The notes under the pieces are model-generated. The model saw only the letters and a program-made list of their open reading frames with translations, was not told the DNA's origin and did not search any database. Positions 10,766-23,614 of a stretch of 64,000 bases of DNA are shown piece after piece. The translations under genes were made by a program, and so were the position numbers. The DNA lies in NCBI GenBank assembly GCA_021432605.1, contig MU271158.1, positions 1-64,000 of the forward strand. Direction: 5' to 3'. This DNA comes from Coniochaeta sp. PMI_546. Its lineage: Eukaryota > Ascomycota > Sordariomycetes > Coniochaetales > Coniochaetaceae. How positions within the stretch are numbered: position 1 is the stretch's first letter; every line of letters begins with the position of its first letter.

Positions 10766-11304
10766 CTGCTGTCTTATGGCAATAATACCACAAGCGCCTA
10801 ATTCACAGCAACCTCTTGACCCAGATTCTAAAAGTCTTCGAGTCTCAAGCATTTTCGATTCGGCAGCGGGCTCGTAAATGAGCGCAGCCACGGTCAGACG
10901 ATCCAGGCATGAGGAATATCAGCCTTTCCCACGAGATGGTTACAGCACGTCCGCTGTGAGCAAAAGAAGCTAGAGTTTATGATGAATCTAGGTCATTATA
11001 ATGCTGACCTTTGGTTGACGTGAGTGAATCAGTAGTAGACTAGATGGGTAGGCAGTGGCAGGGGCACCTGGGCTCAAGAAACATGCTGGCTATTTGCCTC
11101 GACATATGCTCAAATGTATAGTATCGTTGAATAGTGTAATGAAAACAGACTTTAAATGACTGTGCCCTAAACTCGTAGCGGTGTCACTTTGCTCCATTAA
11201 CGGAACGACGAAGGGTATCCGAATATACAGTGCCGAAGCTCAAGACATTGACCAGGAACGAGAGCACCATTCAATCCTAGAGCAAGGGAGCAAAAGAGAA
11301 GAAC
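10766..11304. other. Intergenic, nothing recognised
   Basis: About 0.54 kb between the GH127 relic and the 3' end of the DUF1996 gene. Only short frames. Confidence 0.6.
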
Positions 11305-12538
11305 TCAATAATTGTACGACATTCCAGTTGTAGTGTTGAAGAAGTAAAGCCGGGGCAGACCAACCTTCAACTCACGAATCAGTTCATCGACACCTCCATA
11401 CCAGGAAGATGGGGCACCCCTAAGAGATGTTAGCAACATGATCTTGGCCGTGGAGTTCTTTAACTTACATCCGTCAATGTTCTCGTTGACGTAATCCTTG
11501 ACTTTACACTGGTTGGCAACGGACATGGACTGCTGCTTTATAGAGCCGCACCCATCATAAAAGCATTCTGACTTGTCCATGGCACGTTGAAGCGCATCTC
11601 CCTTCCAACCGAACATGTAATCAGCATGGGTACCGGAGCCTGTGCCTTCAAAGCTCCAGACGAACGGGTTGGTCCCTGACGTGAACAGATTGTTGAACTT
11701 TGTTGTGTCCCAGACCGTTTCATATACTAGCTGCGGCATCCGCACCGGGTGGGTGGCCGGGCAGGGGCCAGCGTTGATAAATCCAGTAGTGGTGATGGTA
11801 TTGTACATGTGAGACTGGTGATCGGGGCTGTCGAGATTTTTACCATCCCAGCATCTGTTTGTACCTAATCAGTCTTACGCTCATCATCTCTGACTTAAAA
11901 GCGACTCACGCGGGGAAGTGATGGGTGACAAAGATACCAGCCGGGCATGGCTTGGTAGGAAAGTCTGAAAGCTCTGGACCCCGATTGATGAGGGTTTGCA
12001 AGCAGTTATAGCTCAGACCGGCGTGTGGCTTGCCGGTGTGTGACGGGCTGCCAACCGTCATGCGAAAGCCCTAGAGAATGTTACCATACATAAGCCTCCA
12101 AGGTGATGGGCGTAGACATACCGGCTTGAAGGCTGTAATAGGCTGCTGCTTGATGTTGTCCCTGCTAAGGTCATACTGAGTGTAGTAGACGGTGATTCCG
12201 CCAGTCGTCCCCTGCGCCAAGGCTGCGTTATTAACCACTGGGACACGGTGGTACGACCCGTTGGTTGGATGCTTGAAGTACATGACGGCAGTCCAGTAGT
12301 TCGAGAAGTCCTCTGACATCTGGCATGTTGTACATGTTCCTCTTGCACCCACGTCTCCAGTCATGGTAGCATTGAAGGCATTGCCACCGACGATATGATG
12401 GAGATGGGCAGATGGAGCATTGCCAGGCTCAACAACAGGATCAAGTCGCTGGATTGTCAGTGTTGAACATCCAAAACGAAGACCTGCCTCGGTTGTTCGA
12501 GCCAGGACCAGCGCCAAAGCAACTGAAAGTGACTTCAT
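11305..12538 (-). CDS. Secreted DUF1996 protein
   Basis: Predicted secreted protein of about 375 residues. Exons (minus) are 12538-12122, 12070-11910 and 11854-11305, with introns of 51 and 55 bp. Residues 1-18 (MKSLSVALALVLARTTEA) form a signal peptide. Domain hallmarks of DUF1996 follow: the RLDPVVEPG and SAHLHHIVGGNAF motif near the N-terminus, then CTTCQMSEDFSNYW, the FRMTVGSP segment at exon 2, CPAGIFVTHHFP, and CWDGKNLDSPDHQSHM at exon 3. Length fits the family. The biochemical role of DUF1996 proteins is not established in general; some members are linked to cell-wall or stress phenotypes. A GH127 relic lies downstream. Confidence 0.93.
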
Positions 12539-12654
12539 TGTGGGTGGAACTTCGGAATAGTATAGTGACGATGCGAAGTAGGAACGGCGAGGATGGGCAA
12601 AACAAGACAAGCAAACAGGATGTGGAACATCGATGCTTGACTTGGACAGTACTT

Positions 12655-12662
12655 CTTTTATA
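12655..12662 (-). promoter_or_regulatory. TATA box of the DUF1996 gene
   Basis: TATAAAAG on the minus strand, 117 bases before the start codon at 12538. Confidence 0.55.
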
Positions 12663-14997
12663 AGCGTGCATACAATTGAAGGCCAGGCTTCAAATACTGC
12701 TGGACCACCCCAATGCCGTCAATTCAATATGTGAAAGGTGGCGCGTTACTGGATACAGGTTTATTGCTTTGAAATGGCACAGTATCACGCGGTCTGAAGC
12801 AACATCTATCAACCTGTCGGCACACTGTGGACGCATCAGAACAAATTATTCTGAATGCCATTTCTCGCCTTCTAGCGGGCGCAGCTGTGTTAATACAAGC
12901 GAGGTACTATAAACATATGGATGACGCATGAATTAGCCGGAAAATCGTGGTAATTAATTAGCACCCTGATCAAGCTTTTCGGCAGTTTTCTTGGCTCATG
13001 CACCCCAGAGCTCTGAGCTGCGACCAATGGCTTTAGGTGGGTATTATATCGTGGCTGCTACAACAAACGGCAACGTCAGTTTGGGTGTCATCATGCTTGA
13101 CTCGTCTGCCATTGGAAACGTTTACCCTAGTTGCAGTTCAGTTGGCATCACAACCTGTAGAGGAACTTGAGGACCTAACCTACACTCCTATCTGTGAAGG
13201 GCTTCGCGGTCTGACTGCCCAGTTAAGCCATTCGTGGCGTAGATAGTGATCTGTGAAAATATTAACCGAACTACGCCTCCCGTTTTCGACCAGATGCATC
13301 AGGACTTGAGACCCTTCTTTTACAGCGTGCAAGTTACGCTTGTGTGGCTTTTCGAGCGAGCCTTCTTCGAAATCTCCCTCAGGACCGGTAGGTACCTTAT
13401 GTATCCCTCGTCACAAACCACGTCGATATGATTACCTGAATGACTTAGCATCCCTTCAGATAGACACGGCTATGTACCCCACCTCTCTAAGGCTGTACGA
13501 AGACTTAAATATTCTTTGCAGCTGCGTGGGTGACAATAGATGCACATTCGTACCACCGCTCTCGTCTTTCTTCATCGCTCGGCGTTTAAAACTTCACATC
13601 TACTTAAAGTGCGTGATCTACCGAGTTTCAGTTCCACCATGATGATGCCTCACTCGCTCCATCTTTGGATGTCGCTGAAACTTCGTCACTCGAATACTAC
13701 GTATGTGCTACTGAACTCGCATCTGTCGGATAACAATGCCATTGGGATAGTCCTGCGCAAGAAGGATAAGCTCCGGAGCGGGTCCTCGCGCAGCAGCTCG
13801 GCCCGGTCGAAGGTTTCACGGCTGGGTGCCAGCCCTGAAAACCCTACCGGCTGTGAAGGCATCTTCAATGGAGAAGGTCGTAGCGCTGTAGAACAGGTGC
13901 GGATCCACTCAAGTGGCGACATTCGGACTGACGATTCCGAGAGTGACTAAGTCAACGTAGCGGAACCGCGGAACTGTAGGGGAATGTGACCAAGCTCTCT
14001 ATCGCTAGCTCGTGTGTCCATCTCTGACCTCCTATAATTACGCCGCTGTGGAAATGGTCGCGAAGATTTTCCTGCCAGCGCAGCGAGTTTAGTGTGGAGG
14101 AGCGACAGCCTGGCTTGGGTGGAGTCGTTAGGGCATTTTCACTCCGAAGTGCGTACATGTAGTTGCCGTCAATTTACTAAGTCTAGGACAGGACGTTCTC
14201 AAGCAAAGCCAATGCCGTCGACTTTCCACGTAGCTATAAAAGATGACCGTGACACAGGCCCTCATTGCCGGTGGGTGCTGACCCTGCTTTGTTTCTGCTC
14301 TACGCTGCCTCGGTTCAAGACGCCTCTGGCTGCCAGTCATTGGCCGACAGGAGAGTCAGATTCTGTGTCGGTACCTATGCCGAGTACGGCATCTATGGTG
14401 GCCTCGTTGTCTTAAGACGAGTTTAGTAGTAACATAATGTTGTATCCTGAAGGCGCAGGTGTAGCGGGGTACCATCCAGGATAAGCTCCGTGGCAGTAAA
14501 CTTGATCTGGAAGTGCACTTTTCTCTCTGGCCTGATCCGCCTGTATCACTCTGATTTGGATAAGATGCTTTGTAGCGGAACCTCTAAAGATTTCGCTCAG
14601 GGCTCCTGAACCGTTCCTGGGTGGTTCTCTTGGTTCTAGCTCAAATGCTTTGGGCTTGAAGTGGCTTGGCACTTGGCAAAAATCCTGGTCGCGGTGGCTG
14701 TGTCGATGGTCATGAGCAAGACCTGCGGGATCACTCACAAGCACGCCGTTGTGGGGTAGGTTGTTGTCACGTTTGACATACATGTCATTTGTCAGCTCGA
14801 ATTTGCTTGCTTAACATAATTAAAGGATTAGTAAAACGTCTCGGGAATTTCGGACGGGGCGTAGAGCTGTGCTCGCGGTGTTGAGACCTGACACTTATGA
14901 AATATCTCCAAGTGGTCGAGGTCCAAGAACAATTATAGACCAGCAGATTCGGCTACGCAATTACGTACACAGGTCAGCAGATCTGAACTAGGAAACA
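12663..14997. other. 2.3-kb gene-free stretch
   Basis: Several frames of 70-136 codons occur on both strands, but none has a recognisable domain, signal peptide or plausible exon chain. Composition is balanced rather than RIP-like. It includes the promoter of the monooxygenase at its right end. Confidence 0.55.
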
Positions 14998-16182
14998 ATG
15001 TCAGCCAGCCATACCAGACCGGTTTTGATTTCTGGCGCTGGACTTGCATCGCTCCTGTTCGCACAATCCCTTCGGCAATCTAACATACCGTTTAAGATTT
15101 TTGAACGCGACGATTCATTTGACTTCCGTGCGCAAGGCTACAGACTTAGACTGTCACCTGAGGGCCTTGATGCCATTGAGGCCGTGCTCGACCAGCAGAC
15201 TTTCCAGCGATTCTGGGACAAGTGTGGCAAGACAGGGGGAATGGGTTTCGCCGTCTTCAATGCCATTACTGCGGAGGAGATGGAGCACATTGTCCCTGAG
15301 ACCTTGGCCTCGCGCGGTGGCAAGGTGATTGGGATATCGCGCGGAGACATGCGGAGGATCTTCGCTGAGGGATGTGAGGACCATATCGAATGGTCTAAAA
15401 ATGTCGTGGGCTACGAGTGCTCTGAGAACGATGTGAAGGTGGTATTCGCGGATGGCACTAAATCTGTGGAGGGCTCAATGCTCGTCGCTGGTGATGGTAT
15501 CTATTCCAAGATTGCGAAGCAGCTTTCTGCGGGGAAGATCAAGGTGTATGACACGGGTGCCAGAGGCATTCATGGCCAGGCCCCAAGTGCATCATTCAAG
15601 GGTCTGGGCGAAGGGGTGTTCATCATGCGAGATAGCACTCATGCTGACGGCGCGGTTTTCACCATTACCAATGTTCGCCCTGGGGACATGGATGACCCGA
15701 ACGTACAGTTTGGCTGGACAATGGGCGGCCAACCAGGCGTTATACGCGCTCCTAACGACGACTTCTCCATCGTCGGTAAGCAAGCTGCTTCGATTGCGAA
15801 ATCACTTACCACGAAATGGCATCCGCGCTTCAGGCCTCTGTTTGATGAGATGAATGAACAAGAAGCTGCCTTCTGGAAAATCACTTGCTCGAGTCCGTCA
15901 GGTGTGCCCGAATGGCCAAATGATCCTCGTGTGACAGTCATTGGCGATGCTGTCCATTCGATGACTCCTGCTGGTGGTATTGGCGCTAATACTGCTGTAC
16001 GAGATTCGGCCTTGCTTGGTGGCCTTGTGCGCCAAGCCGGTGGCTACGAGCCTGGCATTACAGCTAAATACGAGAAGGAAATGCGAATTTATGGTAGTGC
16101 GGCTGTGCGTCACAGCTATTCGACGGCAGTGGGCCAGTTTGGAATTTCGATTGATGAAAGCACTAGTCTTATAGTGAACTGA
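14998..16182 (+). CDS. FAD-dependent monooxygenase (FAD-binding-3, salicylate hydroxylase-like)
   Basis: Single-exon gene for 394 residues, full length for class A flavoprotein monooxygenases, which hydroxylate aromatic or polyketide substrates using NAD(P)H and O2. The N-terminal Rossmann motif is LISGAGLASLLFAQSLRQ (G13, G15), with the acidic end of strand 2 at FKIFERD. The DG motif region is seen at GSMLVAGDGIYSKI, and the second FAD-contacting GD motif at VTVIGDAVHSMTPAGGIGAN (about residues 313-332). The ATG at 14998 has an A at -3. It stands alone between two large gaps, so no pathway can be assigned. Confidence 0.92.
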   Translation: MSASHTRPVLISGAGLASLLFAQSLRQSNIPFKIFERDDSFDFRAQGYRLRLSPEGLDAIEAVLDQQTFQRFWDKCGKTGGMGFAVFNAITAEEMEHIVPETLASRGGKVIGISRGDMRRIFAEGCEDHIEWSKNVVGYECSENDVKVVFADGTKSVEGSMLVAGDGIYSKIAKQLSAGKIKVYDTGARGIHGQAPSASFKGLGEGVFIMRDSTHADGAVFTITNVRPGDMDDPNVQFGWTMGGQPGVIRAPNDDFSIVGKQAASIAKSLTTKWHPRFRPLFDEMNEQEAAFWKITCSSPSGVPEWPNDPRVTVIGDAVHSMTPAGGIGANTAVRDSALLGGLVRQAGGYEPGITAKYEKEMRIYGSAAVRHSYSTAVGQFGISIDESTSLIVN

Positions 16183-17987
16183 CTGATCTTGTCTGAAGAG
16201 TCAGGGCAACTCTTGCCCTTGCTGTGTCTCTTCATCTCCTTCTTTCACACATAAGTCCTAGGAAAGAACTTTAGAAGAATCTTCAATCAGAGCTATAGCC
16301 TCTTGTTCTAATTTACGGTACATCTTTAGAACGAAAGTTGACTCAGTCGTAAGAAGTACGGTATATGCGAATAGATCTCCGTGGCCTTCACACCCCAAGC
16401 ATAACACACATGTTGTAAGTCAGACATTTCTGCTGCAAAATAGCTGCCGCTACGAAGTTTCTTCTCTGTCGTGGCACATGTGTGACCTCTATTCTGCCCA
16501 TGTAATATACTATCATGCCCTAGTGCTCATACATGAGCTTACGGACAGAGAATCCAAGTTGCAAAGGAACTTCAAGCACTTATGCCAAACTGTTGCAACT
16601 TGCGGGATGCTCTATATCAATGTTTAAGATTCCCATGCTCGTTTGAAGACCTGGATTGTAACTGGAAGGATCGTACAAATTGGCAGACTTGCTCTTAAAC
16701 TGTTTGCGGATATCTGCTTCTAGTTCAATGTTAAGAAAGAACAACTCACACCTCGTATGTTTCCTTATGGTGCATCAACACCGATCTTGACTTCCATTCA
16801 ACATCGACATTGGGATAAAAAAAAATCCCTTACGGTCCAGTTGAGAGTCCAAATCTCCATCAGGTAATTGCTGCATAAATATGATGACATAAACAGTGAC
16901 GTCCAACCTCAGCTAATGTGGGTGCTCCATCTCTTTTCTTAGCATTCAGACCTTCAGCAGCACCATTCACGAAGAATGCTGTCGTAGAAGTTTGTACCTG
17001 TGCTGGGAGGGGTTATCATCATTGGACAGTTACGTGGTGGATCTCATACAAAGTGCCGCTAGTGTTTGAGTATTACTGCATGCACAGTACATCCGGTGCC
17101 CCGGCTTCCCTTGAGCCGTAGTCTACGACCACGACATCCCTTCTATACATCAGGGTACGATGTAAGGAATTACAGGTATGTGACTAGGTAACGACTTGCT
17201 TGCAACATGCTTTGTTGAAGTAAGATCACAATGATAAACTTCCTTAGACCCGCCGGAAAGTCTCACGCGGACATGAGTTGAACGAGAAGGCCCAACACTC
17301 GAAAATGGGGATGAGCAGCTCGGTGGATCGAACTGTGAGACAGGCGAATTGGCGCTTGCGTAGGCGTTGTGCTCTCAGAGCGGGCACGTAACAAGTATCT
17401 GTGATTTACATGTTTTAAGGCGCTTAACATCCTTGTGCCCGGACTTCCATCTATGCGAGAAATGAAGGTCCACAACTAGACCAGCGAGGATCCTTCTCCG
17501 CATTCACGACCCCAAGGATTTGCTGTGGGACGTCCACAATCCCCGCACAAAGCTAGAGACGGATTGCTTGTGTGGGGTTTCTCAATACCTGGGGCATTTT
17601 GAGCTATTCTTAAACGAGAGATGCATAATGCTTGCAACCTGTGTAGCGTACAGATTCTTGATCAGATCATCTTATGATCAACAAATCACAGACAGCTTCG
17701 TTTCAAATCCCTTGTCACATCTTGCGGTAGTCCCGGTACTAACGTACGATCTACTTACATCCAATGAGCTCTTCTCGTTGACAGTGATGACTAGGGTTGA
17801 CCCGCCACCTGTGTAGATTCCAACCAGCCAACACTAGGTTGCATTGTGATAAGCTCCTTTGTGGCACGGAGATGAGGATTTAAGCACGACCTTGGCCACC
17901 TTTCTCTCTATTCAAGGTCTCATCTCTATCTCTTTTTGAGCGACCCAGCTGACAATTGTCTATGCTAAAACCCAACTATTTTATACA
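16183..17987. other. 1.8-kb gene-free stretch
   Basis: No frame here has a recognisable product. The final 100 bases are pyrimidine-rich, as is usual before fungal transcription starts, and lead into the acetate-transporter-family gene. Confidence 0.55.
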
Positions 17988-19087
17988 ATGGCAGCTTCGA
18001 AGCTTAACATGGACGACTCTCGGCTTGAGTATCTGAACGGCAATAGCAATGACGACCTGCGGAGAATACGGACGGCTGGGACTGTCTCTATCTCGGCGGA
18101 ATTATTTGAGAAGCTCTACCTCTCGCCTCAGAATGTCGTTAAGGGAGATCTCAGGAAAACCTTCGGCAACCCAACACCGATGTAAGCTCATTGCACAGGA
18201 ACACATGGGCATTAGCTAACTGACATTAGTGCCCTGGTCGGCTTCCTCATTGCATTGACGCCTTTATCTTGTGATCTTATGGGCTGGAGAGGGGCTGGTG
18301 GTAATGGAGCAGCTGGAATGTTAGTAATAGCTACCGCACTCACCTACGCTTTTACATGCATAGAGGTAATACTGACTTACATCGATGGTAGTGGCACATA
18401 CTACTTCTTTGGCGGCCTCCTCCAACTCCTGGGCGGCTTCCTTGAATGGGTTCTCGGCAACACATTCCCATCTGTGGTATTTTGCACATTTGGCGCCTTC
18501 TTCCTTTCTTTCGCTGCAACACTAAGTCCATCATTCGCCGCTTTCTCAACGTATGCACCAGCAGGAGCCGATGGCTCTGAAGGGCTAGTGACTCAAGGGT
18601 TCAATGCTAGCTTTGGTGAGACGGAGTACTGTAAGTTTTGGCAAACATAAGGCTAACACAATCGCTCAGGTTTCTTCACTCTCTGGATGGCTGTCTTATG
18701 TATTGTCTTCCTTATATGTGCCTTCCGGGTGAACATATGCTTCGTCATTATCTTCTTCACTTTAACGCTAGCGTTAATCTTCCTCACTGTAACCTACTGG
18801 CTGCTCGCCGCAGACTATGAAGACAACGCAGGAATGGCTAAGAAGATGCTTACGGTAAGCAAAACCAGTGCACATGCGGTGCTATACAATCTGAACAGAC
18901 GGGATGGACATTTTACTGACTGAGAATGCAATAGGCTGCAGGAGCTTCATGCTTTATAACATGCGCCTTTGGATGGTGGGTGTTCTTTGCTATTATGCTT
19001 GCTGTCGTGGACTTTCCTTTTGCATTACCTGTGGGCGACCTAAGCACCTTGATTCAACCAGCTTCACTGAAGAAAGGCGAAGCTTAG
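17988..19087 (+). CDS. GPR1/FUN34/YaaH family membrane protein (acetate transporter-like)
   Basis: Six-helix membrane protein of about 286 residues, in the family of yeast Ato and Aspergillus AcpA acetate/ammonium exporters. Exons are 17988-18181, 18230-18319, 18392-18630, 18670-18854 and 18935-19087; introns are 48, 72, 39 and 80 bp. The family signature NP(A/T)P(L/I) is rebuilt across intron 1 as GNPTPIALVGF (about residues 60-70). Removing intron 2 gives the conserved [15 protein letters not shown]. Later helices contain [11 protein letters not shown] and the [14 protein letters not shown] segment. The 64 N-terminal residues are hydrophilic, as in the family. The 39-bp third intron is unusually short but keeps the frame. 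Confidence 0.93.
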
Positions 19088-20815
19088 ATGTTTGACAAGG
19101 TTAGGATGATAAAAAAAAGGTTTATAAAAAGTTAAAGGAGAGTTAGATGTATATATATTCTACTATTACAAGACCAAACTCCGCGTACAAAGCCAAGAAC
19201 GTCCTTTCCCTATTTCACCTCGACTAGCTTTTTTAGCTACCCTCAAGGGGCCTTCGATTCACGTTTCTCCTCATCAAGCGCCGCCATTTGTACATGAAAC
19301 AAACCTATAAGGACTACAATTGCTAAACATTCCTCCCGAGTGCCCATGTCTATCATATATACGGTTGGATCTATCTTATTCATGCCTGATTTAGTGCGTG
19401 GACTACTAACTACAGCTTGTACAAGAACTGTAAATTTTGTCAGCCGCAACAAAGATCTTGCTCAACCCAGTGGACTTGATGCCGCCAAATTTCTGCCCAG
19501 GGACAAAGAAATGTACCATCTTCGAGATAGTCATGTAGACGACAGCATCACTTCAGACCGTTGCAAAGGAGGTAGAGAGTACTGTAGCCCGTAGCGTAGC
19601 CGACATTTTGCTGGTTAAGAGAGCCGACGGTGTGTAGGATGGAGGCTAGTGTTACGAAGCTCGTTGTGAACATTCAAGCGTAACGCTACTGTGCAGTTGT
19701 TTGCTGTGTTGTAACAGGTAAATGTATATCGTATGTACTACTTCTTAAAGCCTATATTTAGCAGGACGTAGTCCACATAAAAAAAGCCGGAAATGGATGG
19801 CGACGACTATCTCACATTCATGTTCAGGATCAAATTACAATATGCGTTTCTGGTATCGTGATCGGAAACATGGCCGTGCCTAGTATTGTAGTCATGAATT
19901 TGGGCAGAGTCGCTATCACCTCTATCATGCCTGGACTGATAAAGTTGTGGGAGTTGTTATAGACATGTCATGGCCGGGTGTAGATATGGACGTGGCGGAT
20001 CTTAGGATGCTTATTATAGCGTTCGCGGATGAAGGAGCGACAAGCAGTCTCGATAAAACGTAAACAAACCACCATCTTCTGTGTTTCCTCTTTCTAAAAG
20101 TCGCATTTCAGCTAGCTTCCAAGAAGTCGTGCCATCTCGCCAAACTTACGTCGTATTCGACGAAACCATCGTTATTGGTTATTGTCCACGATTTGGTCCA
20201 CTGAATTGGAAGGGATGCACTTTTGGCGAAGCGACTGAGAAGAGGACGCACAATTAGTAGATGGACACCAGGATCTGTCTCGTGAATGCTCCAGGCATTC
20301 GTACATCAGCCCTACGAGCTACCACACCTCAGGGGCCCGCTCGCGCGTCATGTCCGTGCATTAAGGTAGATTAAATAACAAGGTAATGTTAGTGGGGCTG
20401 TCTCAAAACATCAAGGATAGCGTCTTTTGATGATAAATAATCCATTCCTCACATTCTACTGACCTGATTCGAGAGCTTTTGGTGTTACGACTCTAACAAA
20501 TTGTAGTGGAGGCCATCAAGTCTGTGTTGTGCACCGCAGTGATGACACCGGTATTCTGTATATGGTATCGTGCATGGCTTGGTAGTGTTACCACACAGCC
20601 CGAAGCCAAGATTCGAAACGTTGCTGTCGGCACAGTTCACATCTGCGTTGGTTAGGCAAGTAAACAAAAGCCAAACAATAGTTCCTTAATGAAGAATAAC
20701 GAAGCGTCAATGCTGAGCAGCAAGCACCGAGCTACAAGTAGCAGAGCACAACTCAGGTATGTATCTCATGTACGTACATTGGTTCCCGTGCGAATTGCAT
20801 ATCATAAACTGTACC
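19088..20815. other. 1.7-kb gene-free stretch
   Basis: Lies between the 3' ends of two membrane-protein genes. Nothing recognisable on either strand. Confidence 0.55.
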
Positions 20816-23614
20816 CTACTCGCCTGTTGGACACAGATCGTAATAGCCATCCACATTATTTCCCCACCATGTTGGGAAGGGAACACTCGGTCCACCAGCC
20901 CCAAAGACAGCAAATGACAGGATAAAGAGTGCCAGAAGACTAGCACCGTCAAAAGCACCTGCAATGAGATAGCTGTAATCCCTAAAGATGCGTGGTTTGT
21001 AGTTGCGCAGATAGAACTGGGTGTAGAACCCAGCAATGACCCAACTAAGAAGCACGCAGGTTTGAGACTGGTTGTATGGGATATACGCAGCGTATTGAAT
21101 CAGCTGAGGAAAGTTGATCTCGTCGAGAGAGAAGCCTCGAATTTTGGGGACAAACTAGGAGGATGCAGAGTAAGTACTTTGATTGGGTCAACACATGGGG
21201 TGATATCACTCACATAAGTAACAGCCCGATGAAGGACAACGATGGCAGCCCCGATAGCCAAGCCAATAGGCACCATCTCGTATAGACCACCAATCCTGTA
21301 CAGGTAGCGGGCGAGAGCCCATGACGTCGCATTGGTATTGTACGCTTGAATGGTCGCGCCGCTCCAGGAGCTGTTGCCATTCGTGTCAACAAGAACCTCG
21401 CGGTTGCCGTTAACGACCGAGATCATGACAGCATAGTTGATGAAGCCGCCGAGAACCGTGCCGTATACCTGGGTAAGAAACATGACGCGCGGAGGAATCT
21501 TCAGATATTCGCCCATCTTGAGGTCATTGGACAGGGTAACTGCGTTGCTGATGACATTGTGCGACCAGGCAGCAAAGTACATATTACCCACTGGTTTGTC
21601 CGGGACCAACAGCCCCGCGAGCATCTTGGAAAGGTTGTTCGTGGCTATGCCATTGCCATACCGTGAATATAGTATCGTGCTCTACACAGGGAGCGTTAGA
21701 CAAACTGCCGGGGCGTGGTGTCCGCTGTCGGGAGGCACTTACAAAAGGTGCGATCACCATGCCAAGCAAGAGAGCGACAACGTATGCCCATGCTGGCAGC
21801 GTTATGTCTTCTTTGATGACCACGACGAGTCCAAGAACGAAACTCAAGACAAGCAAGGTGACGTACCACCACCACGGTGTTTCCTTGTAATGCTTGGTCA
21901 TGTACTCATGGTGGCGATCGTCATACCGCCCGCTCGTTGCGCTTTTGTACGCTCTAGCAACATCACCGCCCCAAAACAGGATGCAATGTGCGACCAGGGC
22001 GCCGATCTGGAAATTCTCGCAATCAGCTTTGATCCGAGCGTTCGGCGTGGACAGTACGACAACAAGCGACTGTGATGAGGGGATCATACCGCAGCATTCG
22101 CCATCAACATAGCGTAAGCGAAAGTTCCAGTTAATCGAGGCAGCCCATACTTGGCCAGGGCATCTTGATCGAGTACACCGTGGACGAACACTTTTGCACT
22201 TGGGTAAGCTCCTCCGTCTTCGGAGCGCAGACGCGTTGACATGAACGGTTGCGACTTCGCGTCCCAGACATTGGTATAGTATATGCCCAACATTGCACAA
22301 ATGCAAATAAAAAATCCAATGGCCTGGTGGAGTTGAAGCTTGAGAGGCAGAGACGTCTGGAAAGAGGTGAGCTATTCAAAGCGGTTCCGATTAGCTTTGT
22401 TGCGTGCAAATGTTACTATAATAGTAGACCATCAGCTTACGTATTGCCAGTCAAAAGAGAGGGTGAAAAGACCGAGTCCCTCGTTATTGACTGAGCCGCC
22501 GAAGAGATTGGTGAGTACAGCTGCCTTGTCGCCCGTGGCATGCATGGAGGCGAGGCAAGGGATGGAAACAGCGTTGAGCCACGGCCAGATATAGGCTGGG
22601 AAGAATTCGTAGAAGAACATGCCTGTGAAGGCATACCAGAAGTAACGAAGCGGCTTGGAGGACTTAAGCTCCTGCCAGTGCAGCCCCTGAATCACCTTAA
22701 CGACGGGCAACGTTGACCAGTACACGGCTTCAACGTGCCTAGCCAGTTGTTAGCTCTTGGTACATTGAGGTAGAACTCCCCTCTTACCAAACTGCTATGG
22801 GTCTCATGATTCCACAGACGCCGTAGCCGAAAAGCCCAATGGAGATAACACTCAATATGACTGTGGTAGCGCTTAAAGGCAGATCGTAGAAGAGATCTTG
22901 CGCTGCGAACACTGTGGTGCTGATCGCTGCGTTGCTGGCTGATGTAGCCGTAATTGAGCAAATTGCATGCTCCTTTAAATTCCAGCGCCCATGGTTGAAG
23001 AAGGAGATGACTGAGATCCACGTGGGAAGTTTGCCTTGTTTACCCTTTGCTCTCCATCGGGTCTCAAGCCGATCACCCCGGGGGAGAAACTCGGCCCAGG
23101 CATTGCCGAGAAAATATGAGATGATAACGATGAATGTGCCTTGGATCGTGATAGCGGTTGGTTTGAACTGCCCAAAGGAAAGTTAGGACGTCCCAAACAC
23201 TAAGGCTAGAATACCTACCTGATATATCTGATACATGACGGCCTGGAACCCGGAGAGGACGGTAGCCAAGACCACACTTCGGAACGTCAAAGCTGGCTCG
23301 CCATCGTCCCTCATCGGCAGCAGATGTGCGGAGGCGTCGGCACCGGTGATGATTATGACGCCCTCACCGCCGTTGTCCTTGTCGTCGCTGTCATGGCCTT
23401 TATGCTCGCTGCCGGCATCATACACCGGGAGTGCGGCCCGGATCTCGGAGTCGAGTGCGGCCGCTTTTTCAGCCGAAGGGTCCAGCTTGTCGCCAGGGGT
23501 GACAGTGACGATCTTTTTCTCCTTGATCGCCTGGTGACTTGGAACTTCGACGACCTTACCCTCAATTGGGTCTACGGCGCCCAAAATGATCTTATCGCCG
23601 AGTGGGCCAGACAT
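20816..23614 (-). CDS. OPT family oligopeptide transporter (clade without SPYxEVR motif)
   Basis: Proton-coupled peptide or metal-chelate transporter of about 808 residues. Exons (minus) are 23614-23219, 23167-22788, 22738-22441, 22371-22090, 22006-21743, 21681-21214 and 21154-20816; introns are 49-83 bp. A charged cytosolic N-terminus of about 100 residues precedes a long series of hydrophobic segments. Family hallmarks are FGGSVNNEGLGLF, the IGALVAHCILFWGGD helix, the SHNVISNAV region and the conserved loop YLKIPPRVMFLTQ (KIPPR motif). The last helices end with a WWGNN motif 21 residues from the stop, also typical. The SPYxEVR motif of plant and yeast peptide transporters is not present, so it is closer to the fungal-specific OPT branch. 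Confidence 0.93.

Noticed and set aside
13686-13922. Minus-strand frame of 78 codons with protein-like composition
   Set aside because: No family recognised and no compatible neighbouring exons; a weak resemblance to part of an NADH pyrophosphatase did not hold up.
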